From the NCBI GenBank assembly GCA_017420455.1, contig JAFOJB010000212.1, positions 1 to 16,365 of the forward strand: a DNA stretch of 16,365 bases. The letters run 5' to 3'. This stretch comes from Blautia sp. Its GTDB lineage: Bacteria; Bacillota; Clostridia; Lachnospirales; Lachnospiraceae. Positions 7,663 to 14,346 of the stretch are shown here, one piece after another. Both the position numbers and the translations under genes were made by a program. Under the pieces are notes generated by a model. It was not told where the DNA came from, made no database searches, and saw only the letters and a list, made by a program, of their open reading frames with translations. Within the stretch, counting starts at the first letter, position 1. The number at the start of each line of letters is the position of its first letter.

Positions 7663-7691
7663 AATTTACTAAATTTACTTAAATATTGCAA
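7663..7691 (-). promoter_or_regulatory. Possible promoter of the LacI gene
   Basis: On the minus strand TTGCAA (7691-7686), a 17-base spacer and TAAATT (7668-7663) each match four of six consensus bases. The -10 region overlaps the near-palindrome AATTTACTAAATT (7663-7675), which includes the octamer also present upstream of the dehydrogenase gene. This would suit autoregulation, but the match is weak and the region is AT-rich. Confidence 0.3.
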
Positions 7692-7742
7692 GTGGTTTTT
7701 TCAAATAATCTGGGGAACCTGTTTTGTACGGCGGACGGGGGA

Positions 7743-7758
7743 GGAGACGACCGTCTCC
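7743..7758. promoter_or_regulatory. Perfect 16-bp palindrome upstream of the esterase promoter
   Basis: GGAGACG (7743-7749), two central bases AC, and CGTCTCC (7752-7758) form a perfect inverted repeat 12 bases upstream of the -35 box at 7771. No T-run follows on either strand in the right position, so it is not a terminator. It could be an activator or repressor site in the divergent region between regulator and esterase genes. Confidence 0.4.
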
Positions 7759-7770
7759 CGGAAAAAAAGG

Positions 7771-7799
7771 TTGCGTGCCTGATACTCGAATGCTATGAT
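7771..7799 (+). promoter_or_regulatory. Sigma-A promoter of the esterase-GH31-GH105 operon
   Basis: TTGCGT (7771-7776), a 17-base spacer and TATGAT (7794-7799) are preceded by the extended -10 element TGC. Transcription would start near 7806, giving a leader of about 90 bases to the esterase ATG. An operator-like motif sits immediately downstream. Confidence 0.75.
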
Positions 7800-7813
7800 A
7801 AAAACGTCCGTAG

Positions 7814-7834
7814 AATTGAACATAATTTCCATGT
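7814..7834 (+). promoter_or_regulatory. Operator-like site, copy 1 (TGAACAnAATnTCCATG core)
   Basis: The core at 7817-7833 reads TGAACATAATTTCCATG. It matches 15 of 17 positions of the complementary-strand sequence in the promoter of the binding-protein gene (12824-12840). At this promoter it lies about +12 to +28, where a bound repressor would block elongation or clearance. The divergently encoded LacI-family protein is the obvious candidate ligand, although the site lacks the central CG typical of many LacI operators. Confidence 0.6.
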
Positions 7835-7897
7835 ATCGTATCCCGACGACAGCAGACATTGCACAAAACGCACACAAAACCCGGAGGGAATATCTTT

Positions 7898-8701
7898 ATG
7901 TTTATGACATGTCACTATTTCAGCCTGGTACTGAACCGGAACGTAGAGATCAACGTGATCGTCCCTACGCCGGAAGGGAATGAACAGATCACCGCAAGCG
8001 GAAAAGAACAGCGCTACGACTACGAAAACGGGCTTCCTGTGGTCTATCTCCTCCACGGCGCCTACGGAGACAACAGCTCCTGGATACGCTTCTCCAGCAT
8101 AGAACGCTATGCCCAGGCACATAACTGCATCGCGGTCATGGCCGGCGTAGAAAACAGCTTCTACCAGGATATGGAACACGGCAGCCGCTATTTCACCTAT
8201 ATGACCGAAGAACTCCCGGCCTATATCACCAGGATCTTCCCTGCATCCAGGCGCCGCGAGGACACCTGCATCGCAGGCTTCTCCATGGGAGGCTACGGTG
8301 CCTGGTACCTGGCCCTGAGCCGGCCGGACCTGTACTCCAAAGCCGCCTCCATGTCCGGCGCCCTGGATATCCAGAAGGTCTATGAAGCGGACCAGGCCGG
8401 CGCCATCGAAAGCCCCTTCCATTGGAAGGATTCCTTCGGAGACGCCGCAGACCAGCTGGCGGGCAGCGACAGAGATCTCTTCACGCTGCTTCAGAGGGAC
8501 AGGGAAAAGGGCCTCCTTCCGGAGCTCTACCAGTCCTGCGGAGACCAGGATTTTCTCTATACCATCAACCAGGACGTACACCGCTCTCTGCAGCAGATGG
8601 GAATTCAGACCGAATATCACGAAGTTCCCGGCCACATGCACAACTGGGATTTCTGGGACCTGGATATCCGGAGGATCCTGGACTGGATGTTCCCCGGCTG
8701 A
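7898..8701 (+). CDS. Esterase, EstA/CE1-like alpha/beta hydrolase
   Basis: This 267-residue cytoplasmic alpha/beta hydrolase belongs to the esterase D / tributyrin esterase group (PF00756). The nucleophile elbow is GFSMGGYG with Ser129, the acid is probably Asp218 in CGDQDFLY, and the base is His248 in GHMHNWDFW. The oxyanion region LLHGAYGDNSSWIR (about residues 53-66) is also typical. No signal peptide is present. The ATG at 7898 follows GGAGGG by 9 bases; the ATG at 7904 is less well placed and an upstream ATG at 7859 has no such site. Within this operon the likely role is removal of acetyl (or other acyl) groups from imported oligosaccharides before glycosidase attack. That substrate is inferred from context. 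The last codons and stop fall in the first unit of a 51-bp tandem repeat. Confidence 0.9.
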   Translation: MFMTCHYFSLVLNRNVEINVIVPTPEGNEQITASGKEQRYDYENGLPVVYLLHGAYGDNSSWIRFSSIERYAQAHNCIAVMAGVENSFYQDMEHGSRYFTYMTEELPAYITRIFPASRRREDTCIAGFSMGGYGAWYLALSRPDLYSKAASMSGALDIQKVYEADQAGAIESPFHWKDSFGDAADQLAGSDRDLFTLLQRDREKGLLPELYQSCGDQDFLYTINQDVHRSLQQMGIQTEYHEVPGHMHNWDFWDLDIRRILDWMFPG

Positions 8702-8865
8702 CTTCAGAATGCGTGTTCTGTATCTGCCCCCGGACCGGATTTTCTCCGGTTGACTCCGGGCTGCGTGTTCCGCATCTGACCCGGGGCGGAGGTTCCCCGG
8801 CTGACTTCAGGCTGCGTGTTCCGCATCAGCCCCGGGCCGGAGGTTCCCCGGCTGACCCTGTCCGG
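8688..8865 (+). repeat. Degenerate 51-bp tandem repeat, about 3.4 units
   Basis: Units are 8688-8739 (52 bp), 8740-8790, 8791-8841 and a partial one from 8842 to about 8865. Each has the form GGTTCCCCGGCTGACTTCAG, then GCTGCGTGTTCCGCATCTG, then CCCCGGGCCGGA with substitutions. The first unit includes the final codons and TGA stop of the esterase gene. Unit junctions form hairpins, for example ACCGGA-TTTTC-TCCGGT (8734-8750) and CCGGGG with CCCCGG around 8781-8800. It fills most of the gap before the GH31 gene. Confidence 0.85.
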
Positions 8866-8962
8866 AGCGTCCCTGCCCTGCCGGCAATGCCCCGGGACGT
8901 ACGCAGCAGCAGGCAGGCCGCTTCTTTACAGCTTCAAACCCGATTTCTCAAGGAGGTTACCC

Positions 8963-11524
8963 ATGGAAATCTGCAGAAAACTGATCTCGGCAGCCCCGGC
9001 AGAGGGCGGCGCCCTTGTCCTTCTGGACCATGCCGTTATGCGCGTATACTTTATGACCGACCGCATCCTGCGGCTCCGCGTCCATTTTTACGACTCTTCC
9101 GCTCACACCCCGGCAGACGCCGCCGGTTCTTTCACGGACGCCGCGGCGGATCTCCCGGCCGATGCTTCCTACATCCTCCAGACCACGGCCTGGGAGGACA
9201 GGCTGGATGGTCTGTTCGAAGGAGAACGTATCCGCCTCGCCCCTCTCTCCGTAAAGATCGAGGACAGGGAAGACTGCGTGCTCCTCTGCACCGACGCCCT
9301 GAAGCTTACCCTGTACAAGGATCCTCTGGAGATTCTCCTCTGTGATGCAGAAGGCTGCGAGCTTTACCGCTCCATCGCGGGGAATCCCTTTGTCCGGGAT
9401 TCCAACAACAGGATCACCCACTACAGCCGCATGGAGGACGACGACTGCTTTTACGGCTTCGGCGAAAAGGGCGGTCCTCTGGACAAAAACAGGGAATTCA
9501 TCCGGGAACGCGCCACAGATTCCTGGGCCTACGACCCGGTCAAATGCGACACGATGTATAAGCATATTCCCTTCTACATCCGCCTTCGCAGAAAAGACGC
9601 CAGAGCACTGGGCGTCTATTACAACAACTTCTATGAATCCGTCTTCAACATGGGGAAGGAGCTGAGCAACTACTGGCCGCACTATACCTACTGGCAGGCC
9701 GACGGCGGCGAGATCGACCTCTTTCTGATGGCCGGTCCCGAGATCCGGACCATCCTTGACGACTACACCCTCATCACAGGCCGTCCCGTGCTTCTTCCCA
9801 GGAGAGGACTGGGATACCAGGGCTCCTCCATGTACTATTCCGAGCTGGAAAAGGACAGCGACAAGGCTCTTATAACCTTCGTGGACACCGCCAGAGAAAA
9901 GGGATTCCCCATCGACGGCTTCCACCTTTCCTCGGGTTATACGTCCCAGGAATGCGGCCGCTGCGTCTTCACCTGGAACCATGAGCGTTTTCCGGATCCG
10001 GAGGAATACTTCGCCGCCATGAACGAGAGAGGCGCCCAGAATGTTCCCAATATAAAGCCCGGCATCCTGCTGGGTCACCCGCTGTTCGGGGAATTCCTGG
10101 ATAAGGATGTCTTTGTAAAGGACAGCGCCGATCCGGAGAAACCGGCTGTCGGTCCCTGGTGGGGAGGCCCCGGCGCATTCTGGGATTTCACAAACCCCTC
10201 TGCCCGCAAGGCCTGGAAGGAATACCTGACCAGACAGGTCATCGCCGTCGGTACCGAATCCATCTGGGACGACAACTGCGAATATGACAGCCTGCTGGAC
10301 CACGAAGCCCGCTGCGACTACGACGGGCAGGGCGGCACCATCGGAGAACTGAAGCCCATCATGTGTACCCTGATGAGCCGGCTGGCCGTCGAAGCCGTCC
10401 GGGAATATAACGGAAAACGGGCCTATGTCGTCTGCCGCAGCGGAAGCTCCGGAATCCAGAAATACGCCCAGAACTGGGTCGGAGACAACTTCACATCCTG
10501 GCAGACCCTGCGCCACAACCTGCCCACCATCCTGGGAGTCTCCCTCTCCGGCCAGCCGAACACCGGAGCGGATATCGGCGGTTTCGCGGGCCCGGCTCCG
10601 GGAGAAGAGCTTCTGGTCCGCTGGGTCCAGAACGGTATCTTCCAGCCCCGGTTCTCCATCCACTCCTCCTCCAACGACAACACCGTGACCGAGCCCTGGA
10701 TGTACAGCGGCTCCTGCGATCGGATCCGTGACGCCATCCTGCTCCGCTACCGGATGCTCCCCCATCTGTATTCCCTGGAATGGGAAGCCCACGAAACCGG
10801 CGCTCCCATCATGCGCCCCCTGGTCTTCGAGTTCCAGAAGGATCAGAAGGTCTACAATATCGACGATACCTTCCTCTTCGGCCGGGATCTCCTGGTGGCC
10901 AACGTCCTGGAGGAAGGCGCTGCAGAAAGAGAGGTCTATCTGCCGGAGGGAGCCTGCTGGTATTCTCTGGAAGAACATTTTGCCTGTTATGAGGGCGGAC
11001 AGACCATCCGTGTCCCTGTCACCCTGGATTCCATTCCCCGCTTTATCCGCAGCGGCGGCATCCTGCCCATGTCCCGGAACCAGCTTTACAACATGGAAAA
11101 AGACCGGGTTGAAGCCCTGGATCTTCTTCTTGCGTCTCCCTGTAAGGAAGGCGGAGAAAGTGAATACCTCCTCTACGATGACGACGGCACGACCAACGAC
11201 TATGAGAGCGGCGTTTACCGCAAGACCCTCATCCGGCTTGCGGGCGGCGAAGTAACAAGGATTTCCTTCTCCTCTGAAGGAAGCTTCGAAACCGCCATCA
11301 GGGAGCTCTATGTCACCCTGATCAGAAGGGACATGTGCCCCTACTGGGTCAAGGTTCAGGGTGAGGTCCTTCCCCATTTCCTGGACCGGGTGAAATTCGA
11401 AAAAGCCGGCGCCGGCTGGTACTACTCCCAGACAGGCCGGAGCGTGGAGATCCACTGCAGCTGGCCTGCAGAGGATTTCGAAATCCAGGTCTCCTTCGAG
11501 GATATGGACCTGCTGAAAATGTAA
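8963..11524 (+). CDS. GH31 family alpha-glycosidase
   Basis: This 853-residue enzyme belongs to glycoside hydrolase family 31 (alpha-glucosidases, alpha-xylosidases, some alpha-galactosidases and transglycosylases). An N-terminal beta-sandwich ends near YGFGEKGG (164-169). The barrel contains GYQGSSMYY, then FHLSSGYT, and the nucleophile motif IWDDNCE, where Asp437 aligns with the family nucleophile. The acid/base is Asp508 in NWVGDN, preceded by CRSGSSG. NTGADIGGF and QPRFSIHSSS follow, then C-terminal beta domains. No signal peptide, so cytoplasmic. I chose the ATG at 8963 because AAGGAGG precedes it by 7 bases; the frame is open further upstream through the repeats but has no ribosome site. 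Context (GH105, GH4-like, esterase) suggests a side-chain alpha-xylosidase or alpha-glucosidase/galactosidase acting on imported oligosaccharides. The sugar specificity cannot be told here. Confidence 0.93.
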   Translation: MEICRKLISAAPAEGGALVLLDHAVMRVYFMTDRILRLRVHFYDSSAHTPADAAGSFTDAAADLPADASYILQTTAWEDRLDGLFEGERIRLAPLSVKIEDREDCVLLCTDALKLTLYKDPLEILLCDAEGCELYRSIAGNPFVRDSNNRITHYSRMEDDDCFYGFGEKGGPLDKNREFIRERATDSWAYDPVKCDTMYKHIPFYIRLRRKDARALGVYYNNFYESVFNMGKELSNYWPHYTYWQADGGEIDLFLMAGPEIRTILDDYTLITGRPVLLPRRGLGYQGSSMYYSELEKDSDKALITFVDTAREKGFPIDGFHLSSGYTSQECGRCVFTWNHERFPDPEEYFAAMNERGAQNVPNIKPGILLGHPLFGEFLDKDVFVKDSADPEKPAVGPWWGGPGAFWDFTNPSARKAWKEYLTRQVIAVGTESIWDDNCEYDSLLDHEARCDYDGQGGTIGELKPIMCTLMSRLAVEAVREYNGKRAYVVCRSGSSGIQKYAQNWVGDNFTSWQTLRHNLPTILGVSLSGQPNTGADIGGFAGPAPGEELLVRWVQNGIFQPRFSIHSSSNDNTVTEPWMYSGSCDRIRDAILLRYRMLPHLYSLEWEAHETGAPIMRPLVFEFQKDQKVYNIDDTFLFGRDLLVANVLEEGAAEREVYLPEGACWYSLEEHFACYEGGQTIRVPVTLDSIPRFIRSGGILPMSRNQLYNMEKDRVEALDLLLASPCKEGGESEYLLYDDDGTTNDYESGVYRKTLIRLAGGEVTRISFSSEGSFETAIRELYVTLIRRDMCPYWVKVQGEVLPHFLDRVKFEKAGAGWYYSQTGRSVEIHCSWPAEDFEIQVSFEDMDLLKM

Positions 11525-11616
11525 GGCTCGAAGCCAAAGCCGGCAGATAACCATCATTTATCAACGTTTCCACCGGAAATCCGTTTCGTATGCGGGCACA
11601 GAAAAGGAGGACAACC

Positions 11617-12732
11617 ATGAGTTTAAAAAACAGAGAAGCCGAGATCCGGGAAAAGCTTTCCCTGATCACAGGCAAGCTGATGAACCTGAAGATGAACGAA
11701 AGCACAAACCCGGAATCCGCGCTGGCGTCAGAACTGTTCCGCCGGGACAGCGGCATCCATATCTGGGACTGGCCCCAGGGAGTCGGGCTTTACGGCATCC
11801 ATAAGCTTCAGGAGGTCATGCCGGACCCGGCAAACAGGGCCTTCCTGGAAAACTGGTACAAGGAAAGATTCGCAGAGGGTCTTCCTCTGAAAAATATCAA
11901 CACCACCGCCCCGATGCTCACGCTGGTGGATTTTATCGACGAAAATCCTGCCTATGAAAGCCTGGCAAAGGAATGGGCCGACTGGCTGCTGCATGAGCTT
12001 CCCAAAACCGAGGAGGGAGGCTTCCAGCATGTCACCAGCGGAAGCGGCGACGGAAAATCCCTGATCCTGAACGAACAGCAGATGTGGGTGGATACCCTGT
12101 TCATGGCTGTTCTGTTTCTCAACCGCATGGGCCAGAAATATGCCCGTCAGGACTGGATCGAGGAGGGCATCCATCAGGTGCTGATGCACATCAGATATCT
12201 CTGTGACGTCCACACGGGTCTCTTCTATCACGGCTGGACCTTCAAAGAAAGGAACCACTTCGGCGGCGTCTTCTGGTGCCGCGGAGACAGCTGGTTCACT
12301 CTGGGCATCCTGGATTATCTGGAGATGTTCGGAGGCAATATCTCTCCGGCCATCCGGACCTATATCCTGGATACCTTCCGCTCTCAGGTCAAAGCCCTTG
12401 CGTCCCTTCAGTCACCTGCCGGCCTGTGGCACACGGTCCTTCTGGATCCGGGCAGTTACGAAGAGACCTCCGGCTCTGCGGCGATCACCGCTGGTATTCT
12501 CCAGGGAATCCGGACCGGCGTCCTGGATCCTTCTTACCTGGAGACGGCAGAGCGCGCTGTCGGCGGAATCCTCTCCAATATCGCAGAGGACGGAACTGTC
12601 CTGAACGTTTCCTCCGGCACCCCCATGGGCATGGATGAAGATTTTTACCGGAATATCGCCATCGCCCCGATGGCCTACGGTCAGTCCCTGACCATCTTCG
12701 CCCTGGTGGAAGCCCTCCGCGCCATGGAGTAG
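11617..12732 (+). CDS. GH105 unsaturated glucuronyl/galacturonyl hydrolase
   Basis: This 371-residue protein resembles YteR/YesR-type enzymes (GH105, GH88 clan), which remove the 4,5-unsaturated uronic acid left on oligosaccharides by polysaccharide lyases, by a hydration mechanism. Family marks are WDWPQGVGLYGI near the start, QMWVDTLFMAVLFL with Asp159 matching the catalytic Asp of YteR, YHGWTF, then FWCRGDSWFTLGIL, and LLDPGSYEETSGSAAITAGI. Length fits the family. There is no signal peptide. The ATG at 11617 follows AAGGAGG by 6 bases; the ATG at 11590 has no such site. It follows the GH31 gene by 92 bases without an obvious promoter. Its presence implies that the substrate was first cut by a lyase, as with rhamnogalacturonan or other uronic-acid glycans; no lyase is in this window. 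Confidence 0.93.
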   Translation: MSLKNREAEIREKLSLITGKLMNLKMNESTNPESALASELFRRDSGIHIWDWPQGVGLYGIHKLQEVMPDPANRAFLENWYKERFAEGLPLKNINTTAPMLTLVDFIDENPAYESLAKEWADWLLHELPKTEEGGFQHVTSGSGDGKSLILNEQQMWVDTLFMAVLFLNRMGQKYARQDWIEEGIHQVLMHIRYLCDVHTGLFYHGWTFKERNHFGGVFWCRGDSWFTLGILDYLEMFGGNISPAIRTYILDTFRSQVKALASLQSPAGLWHTVLLDPGSYEETSGSAAITAGILQGIRTGVLDPSYLETAERAVGGILSNIAEDGTVLNVSSGTPMGMDEDFYRNIAIAPMAYGQSLTIFALVEALRAME

Positions 12733-12763
12733 TATCTTTATCCAAAATCACACAGCTGTAATT

Positions 12764-12795
12764 CAGACAATCGGATATGTTTCGTCTGTTTTTTT
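12764..12795 (+). terminator. Probable terminator after the GH105 gene
   Basis: CAGAC (12764-12768) and GTCTG (12784-12788) can pair with a 15-base loop, and seven T residues (12789-12795) follow directly. The stem is short, so termination may be partial. It separates the enzyme genes from the next promoter. Confidence 0.5.
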
Positions 12796-12822
12796 AAATT
12801 TTATGATTTCGGTCGAGAAGCA

Positions 12823-12843
12823 TCATGGACATTCTGTTCATGA
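12823..12843. promoter_or_regulatory. Operator-like palindrome, copy 2, over the -35 box
   Basis: The left arm TCATGGACA, the centre TTC and the right arm TGTTCATGA form an inverted repeat matching at 8 of 9 arm positions. It covers the -35 box (12826-12831) and half of the spacer of the binding-protein promoter, where a repressor would exclude RNA polymerase. On the minus strand the sequence 12840-12824 matches the site at 7817-7833 in 15 of 17 positions. Confidence 0.65.
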
Positions 12844-12854
12844 AATGCTATACT
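12826..12854 (+). promoter_or_regulatory. Strong sigma-A promoter of the binding-protein/permease operon
   Basis: TGGACA (12826-12831), a spacer of exactly 17 bases and TATACT (12849-12854) each match five of six consensus bases. An extended -10 TGC stands directly before the -10 box. Transcription would begin near 12861, only about 37 bases before the presumed start codon. Confidence 0.85.
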
Positions 12855-12883
12855 TATATTGATATTTTGTATCATATTTATCA

Positions 12884-12900
12884 AAGGAGGATTTCATATA
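12884..12900 (+). promoter_or_regulatory. Perfect ribosome-binding site followed by ATA instead of ATG
   Basis: AAGGAGG (12884-12890) is followed after a 7-base spacer by ATA (12898-12900), in frame with a classic signal peptide (KKKLLATVL onward). No ATG, GTG or TTG lies at a usable distance. The only in-frame alternatives are TTG at 12859, which lies at or upstream of the predicted transcription start, and TTG at 12910, which is 19 bases from the ribosome site and would delete the positive N-terminus. Confidence 0.75.
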
Positions 12901-14244
12901 AAGAAAAAATTGCTCGCAACTGTTCTGGCTTCTGCTATGGCATTGTCGCTTCTCGTCTGCAGCTCGGCTGTTGTATCCGCAGAAGCTGCCTTTGATCCCG
13001 CTTCTGCCGGAGATGTCGCTGTCGGCTTTGCCTGGTGGGGCAATCAGGTACGTGACGAGGTCACCAAAGCAGCCCTCGATCACTTTACCGAGCTCTATCC
13101 GAATGTTACCTTCAACCTTAACGCACAGACCTGGAACGACTACTGGGCACAGATGACCAGCTTCTCCTCCAGCGATACCCTGCCGGATCTGATGCAGCAG
13201 GATTACGCGTATTTCGAGCAGTGGGTAGAGGCCGGAGACCTTCTGGACCTGACTCCCTACATCGAGAGCGGCGCCCTGGATCTTTCCAAACTTCCCGAGA
13301 GCATCGTAGAGACCGGCGTCAGCGCGACTGACGGTCATGTATACGCAGTCTGCGCCGGCATGAACGCTCCCGCGTTCTCCTACAACAAGACCCTCACCGA
13401 CGAGCTGGGCATCGAGGTTCCGGACAACATGAGCTGGGATCAGTTCGTAGAGATCTCCCGCAAGATCTATGAGGAAGCAGGCGTAGGAGCCATCTTCCAC
13501 AACTTCAATTCCGAGAACCCCATCACCTTCTATGCCCGCGGACTTGGCCATGAGGCTCTCTTTGAAGCAGAAGGCGTTACCGTTTCCGCAGAGGAAATGG
13601 AAGGCTACTATCAGAGACTGATGGACGGCGTACAGGAAGGCTGGCTGTTCAGTACAGAGAAATGCGCAAGCGTCGATATGGCTACCATCAGCCAGCATCC
13701 GCTGGTATACGGCGCTGACCCGAGCGTCAGAAGCTGGTGCGCGTTCGCATTCTCCAACCAGTACCTTGCATTCTGCGATGCCGCAGAAGCAGACGGCATC
13801 GAGCTTGGCATCACCAGCTGGCCGGAGGACAACGCAGCTACCGCCAACTATCTGAAACCCAGCCAGTTCTTCTCCATCACCACCGATACCCAGAACCCGG
13901 ATCTGGCTGTTGCCATCCTGAACTACATGATCAACGATGTGGACGCAAACACTCTGCTCCGCGCAGAGCGTGGTATCCCGGCCAACAGTGATGTTGCTGC
14001 CGCAATCGCAGATACGGTTTCCCAGACAGATAAGACCTATCCGATCATCGTGAATTATCTGGATTTCGTGGCTGATAACTCCACCGCCATCTTCCCGCCG
14101 CTTCCCAGCTATGCAGGAACGGTGAACACCGACGTGATCGAAGCCCTTTCCAGTGAGGCCCTGGATCCCAACACCAGCTACACCGCCGCCGAGCTTGGCG
14201 AAGAATTTGTAGACGGGTCAAACAGCGTAGCTGAAAACTTCTGA
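12898..14244 (+). CDS. CUT1 oligosaccharide-binding protein, apparent ATA start
   Basis: This 448-residue exported protein fits the COG1653/SBP_bac family, the receptor for MalF/MalG-type importers such as the two permeases that follow. The N-terminus (KKKLLATVLASAMALSLL) is a textbook signal peptide with likely cleavage after VVSA. A cysteine is present in LLVCSS, but the preceding Val does not make a standard lipobox. Mature features include DVAVGFAWWGNQ, the helix ending FTELYPNVTF, the hinge-region SWDQFVEISRKIYEE, and tryptophan-rich ligand-cleft stretches. The reading frame is intact to TGA at 14244. The start is odd: the ribosome site points to an ATA codon, so this is either a rare non-canonical start, a recent ATG-to-ATA mutation or a sequencing error. 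It has its own strong, operator-covered promoter, and a terminator-like stem follows it. Confidence 0.88.
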   Translation: MKKKLLATVLASAMALSLLVCSSAVVSAEAAFDPASAGDVAVGFAWWGNQVRDEVTKAALDHFTELYPNVTFNLNAQTWNDYWAQMTSFSSSDTLPDLMQQDYAYFEQWVEAGDLLDLTPYIESGALDLSKLPESIVETGVSATDGHVYAVCAGMNAPAFSYNKTLTDELGIEVPDNMSWDQFVEISRKIYEEAGVGAIFHNFNSENPITFYARGLGHEALFEAEGVTVSAEEMEGYYQRLMDGVQEGWLFSTEKCASVDMATISQHPLVYGADPSVRSWCAFAFSNQYLAFCDAAEADGIELGITSWPEDNAATANYLKPSQFFSITTDTQNPDLAVAILNYMINDVDANTLLRAERGIPANSDVAAAIADTVSQTDKTYPIIVNYLDFVADNSTAIFPPLPSYAGTVNTDVIEALSSEALDPNTSYTAAELGEEFVDGSNSVAENF

Positions 14245-14259
14245 TTCATAAAATAGCCG

Positions 14260-14303
14260 AAAAAAGGGGCTGTCGACAGTACTTTGTGCCGGCAGCCCTT
14301 TTT
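14260..14303 (+). terminator. Intra-operon terminator/attenuator after the binding-protein gene
   Basis: AAAAAGGGGCTG (14261-14272) pairs with CAGCCCTTTTT (14293-14303) with one bulged G, and the stem extends inward through CG/CG beyond one mismatch. The 3' arm ends in five T residues. It lies 16 bases past the stop codon and 44 bases before the permease start, so partial read-through would give much more receptor than permease, as is common in CUT1 operons. Confidence 0.8.
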
Positions 14304-14346
14304 GCACTGAACAGCGGATATTCTATTACAAGACGGGGGTGTTTTT

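Noticed and set aside
6686..7672. A 328-codon plus-strand frame opposite the LacI gene
   Set aside because: The minus strand encodes a clear helix-turn-helix and sensor domain, and the plus-strand frame lacks a ribosome site and recognisable motifs.
8688..8865. A CRISPR array or IS remnant at the repeats
   Set aside because: Units are directly adjacent with no unique spacers, are divergent, and there is no transposase fragment or terminal inverted repeat with target duplication.
8816..8962. A 49-residue N-terminal extension of the GH31 protein through the tandem repeats
   Set aside because: The frame is open, but AAGGAGG lies 7 bases before the ATG at 8963 and nothing similar precedes the upstream ATG. 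The extension would be low-complexity.
8957..11557. An 866-codon open frame on the minus strand opposite the GH31 gene
   Set aside because: It is the complement of a codon-biased GH31 gene with unmistakable catalytic motifs, and its translation shows no recognisable fold. Its length follows from GC-rich third positions.
12859..12861. TTG as the start codon of the CUT1 binding protein
   Set aside because: It sits at or upstream of the predicted transcription start, has no ribosome site, and would put an odd segment in front of a well-formed signal peptide.
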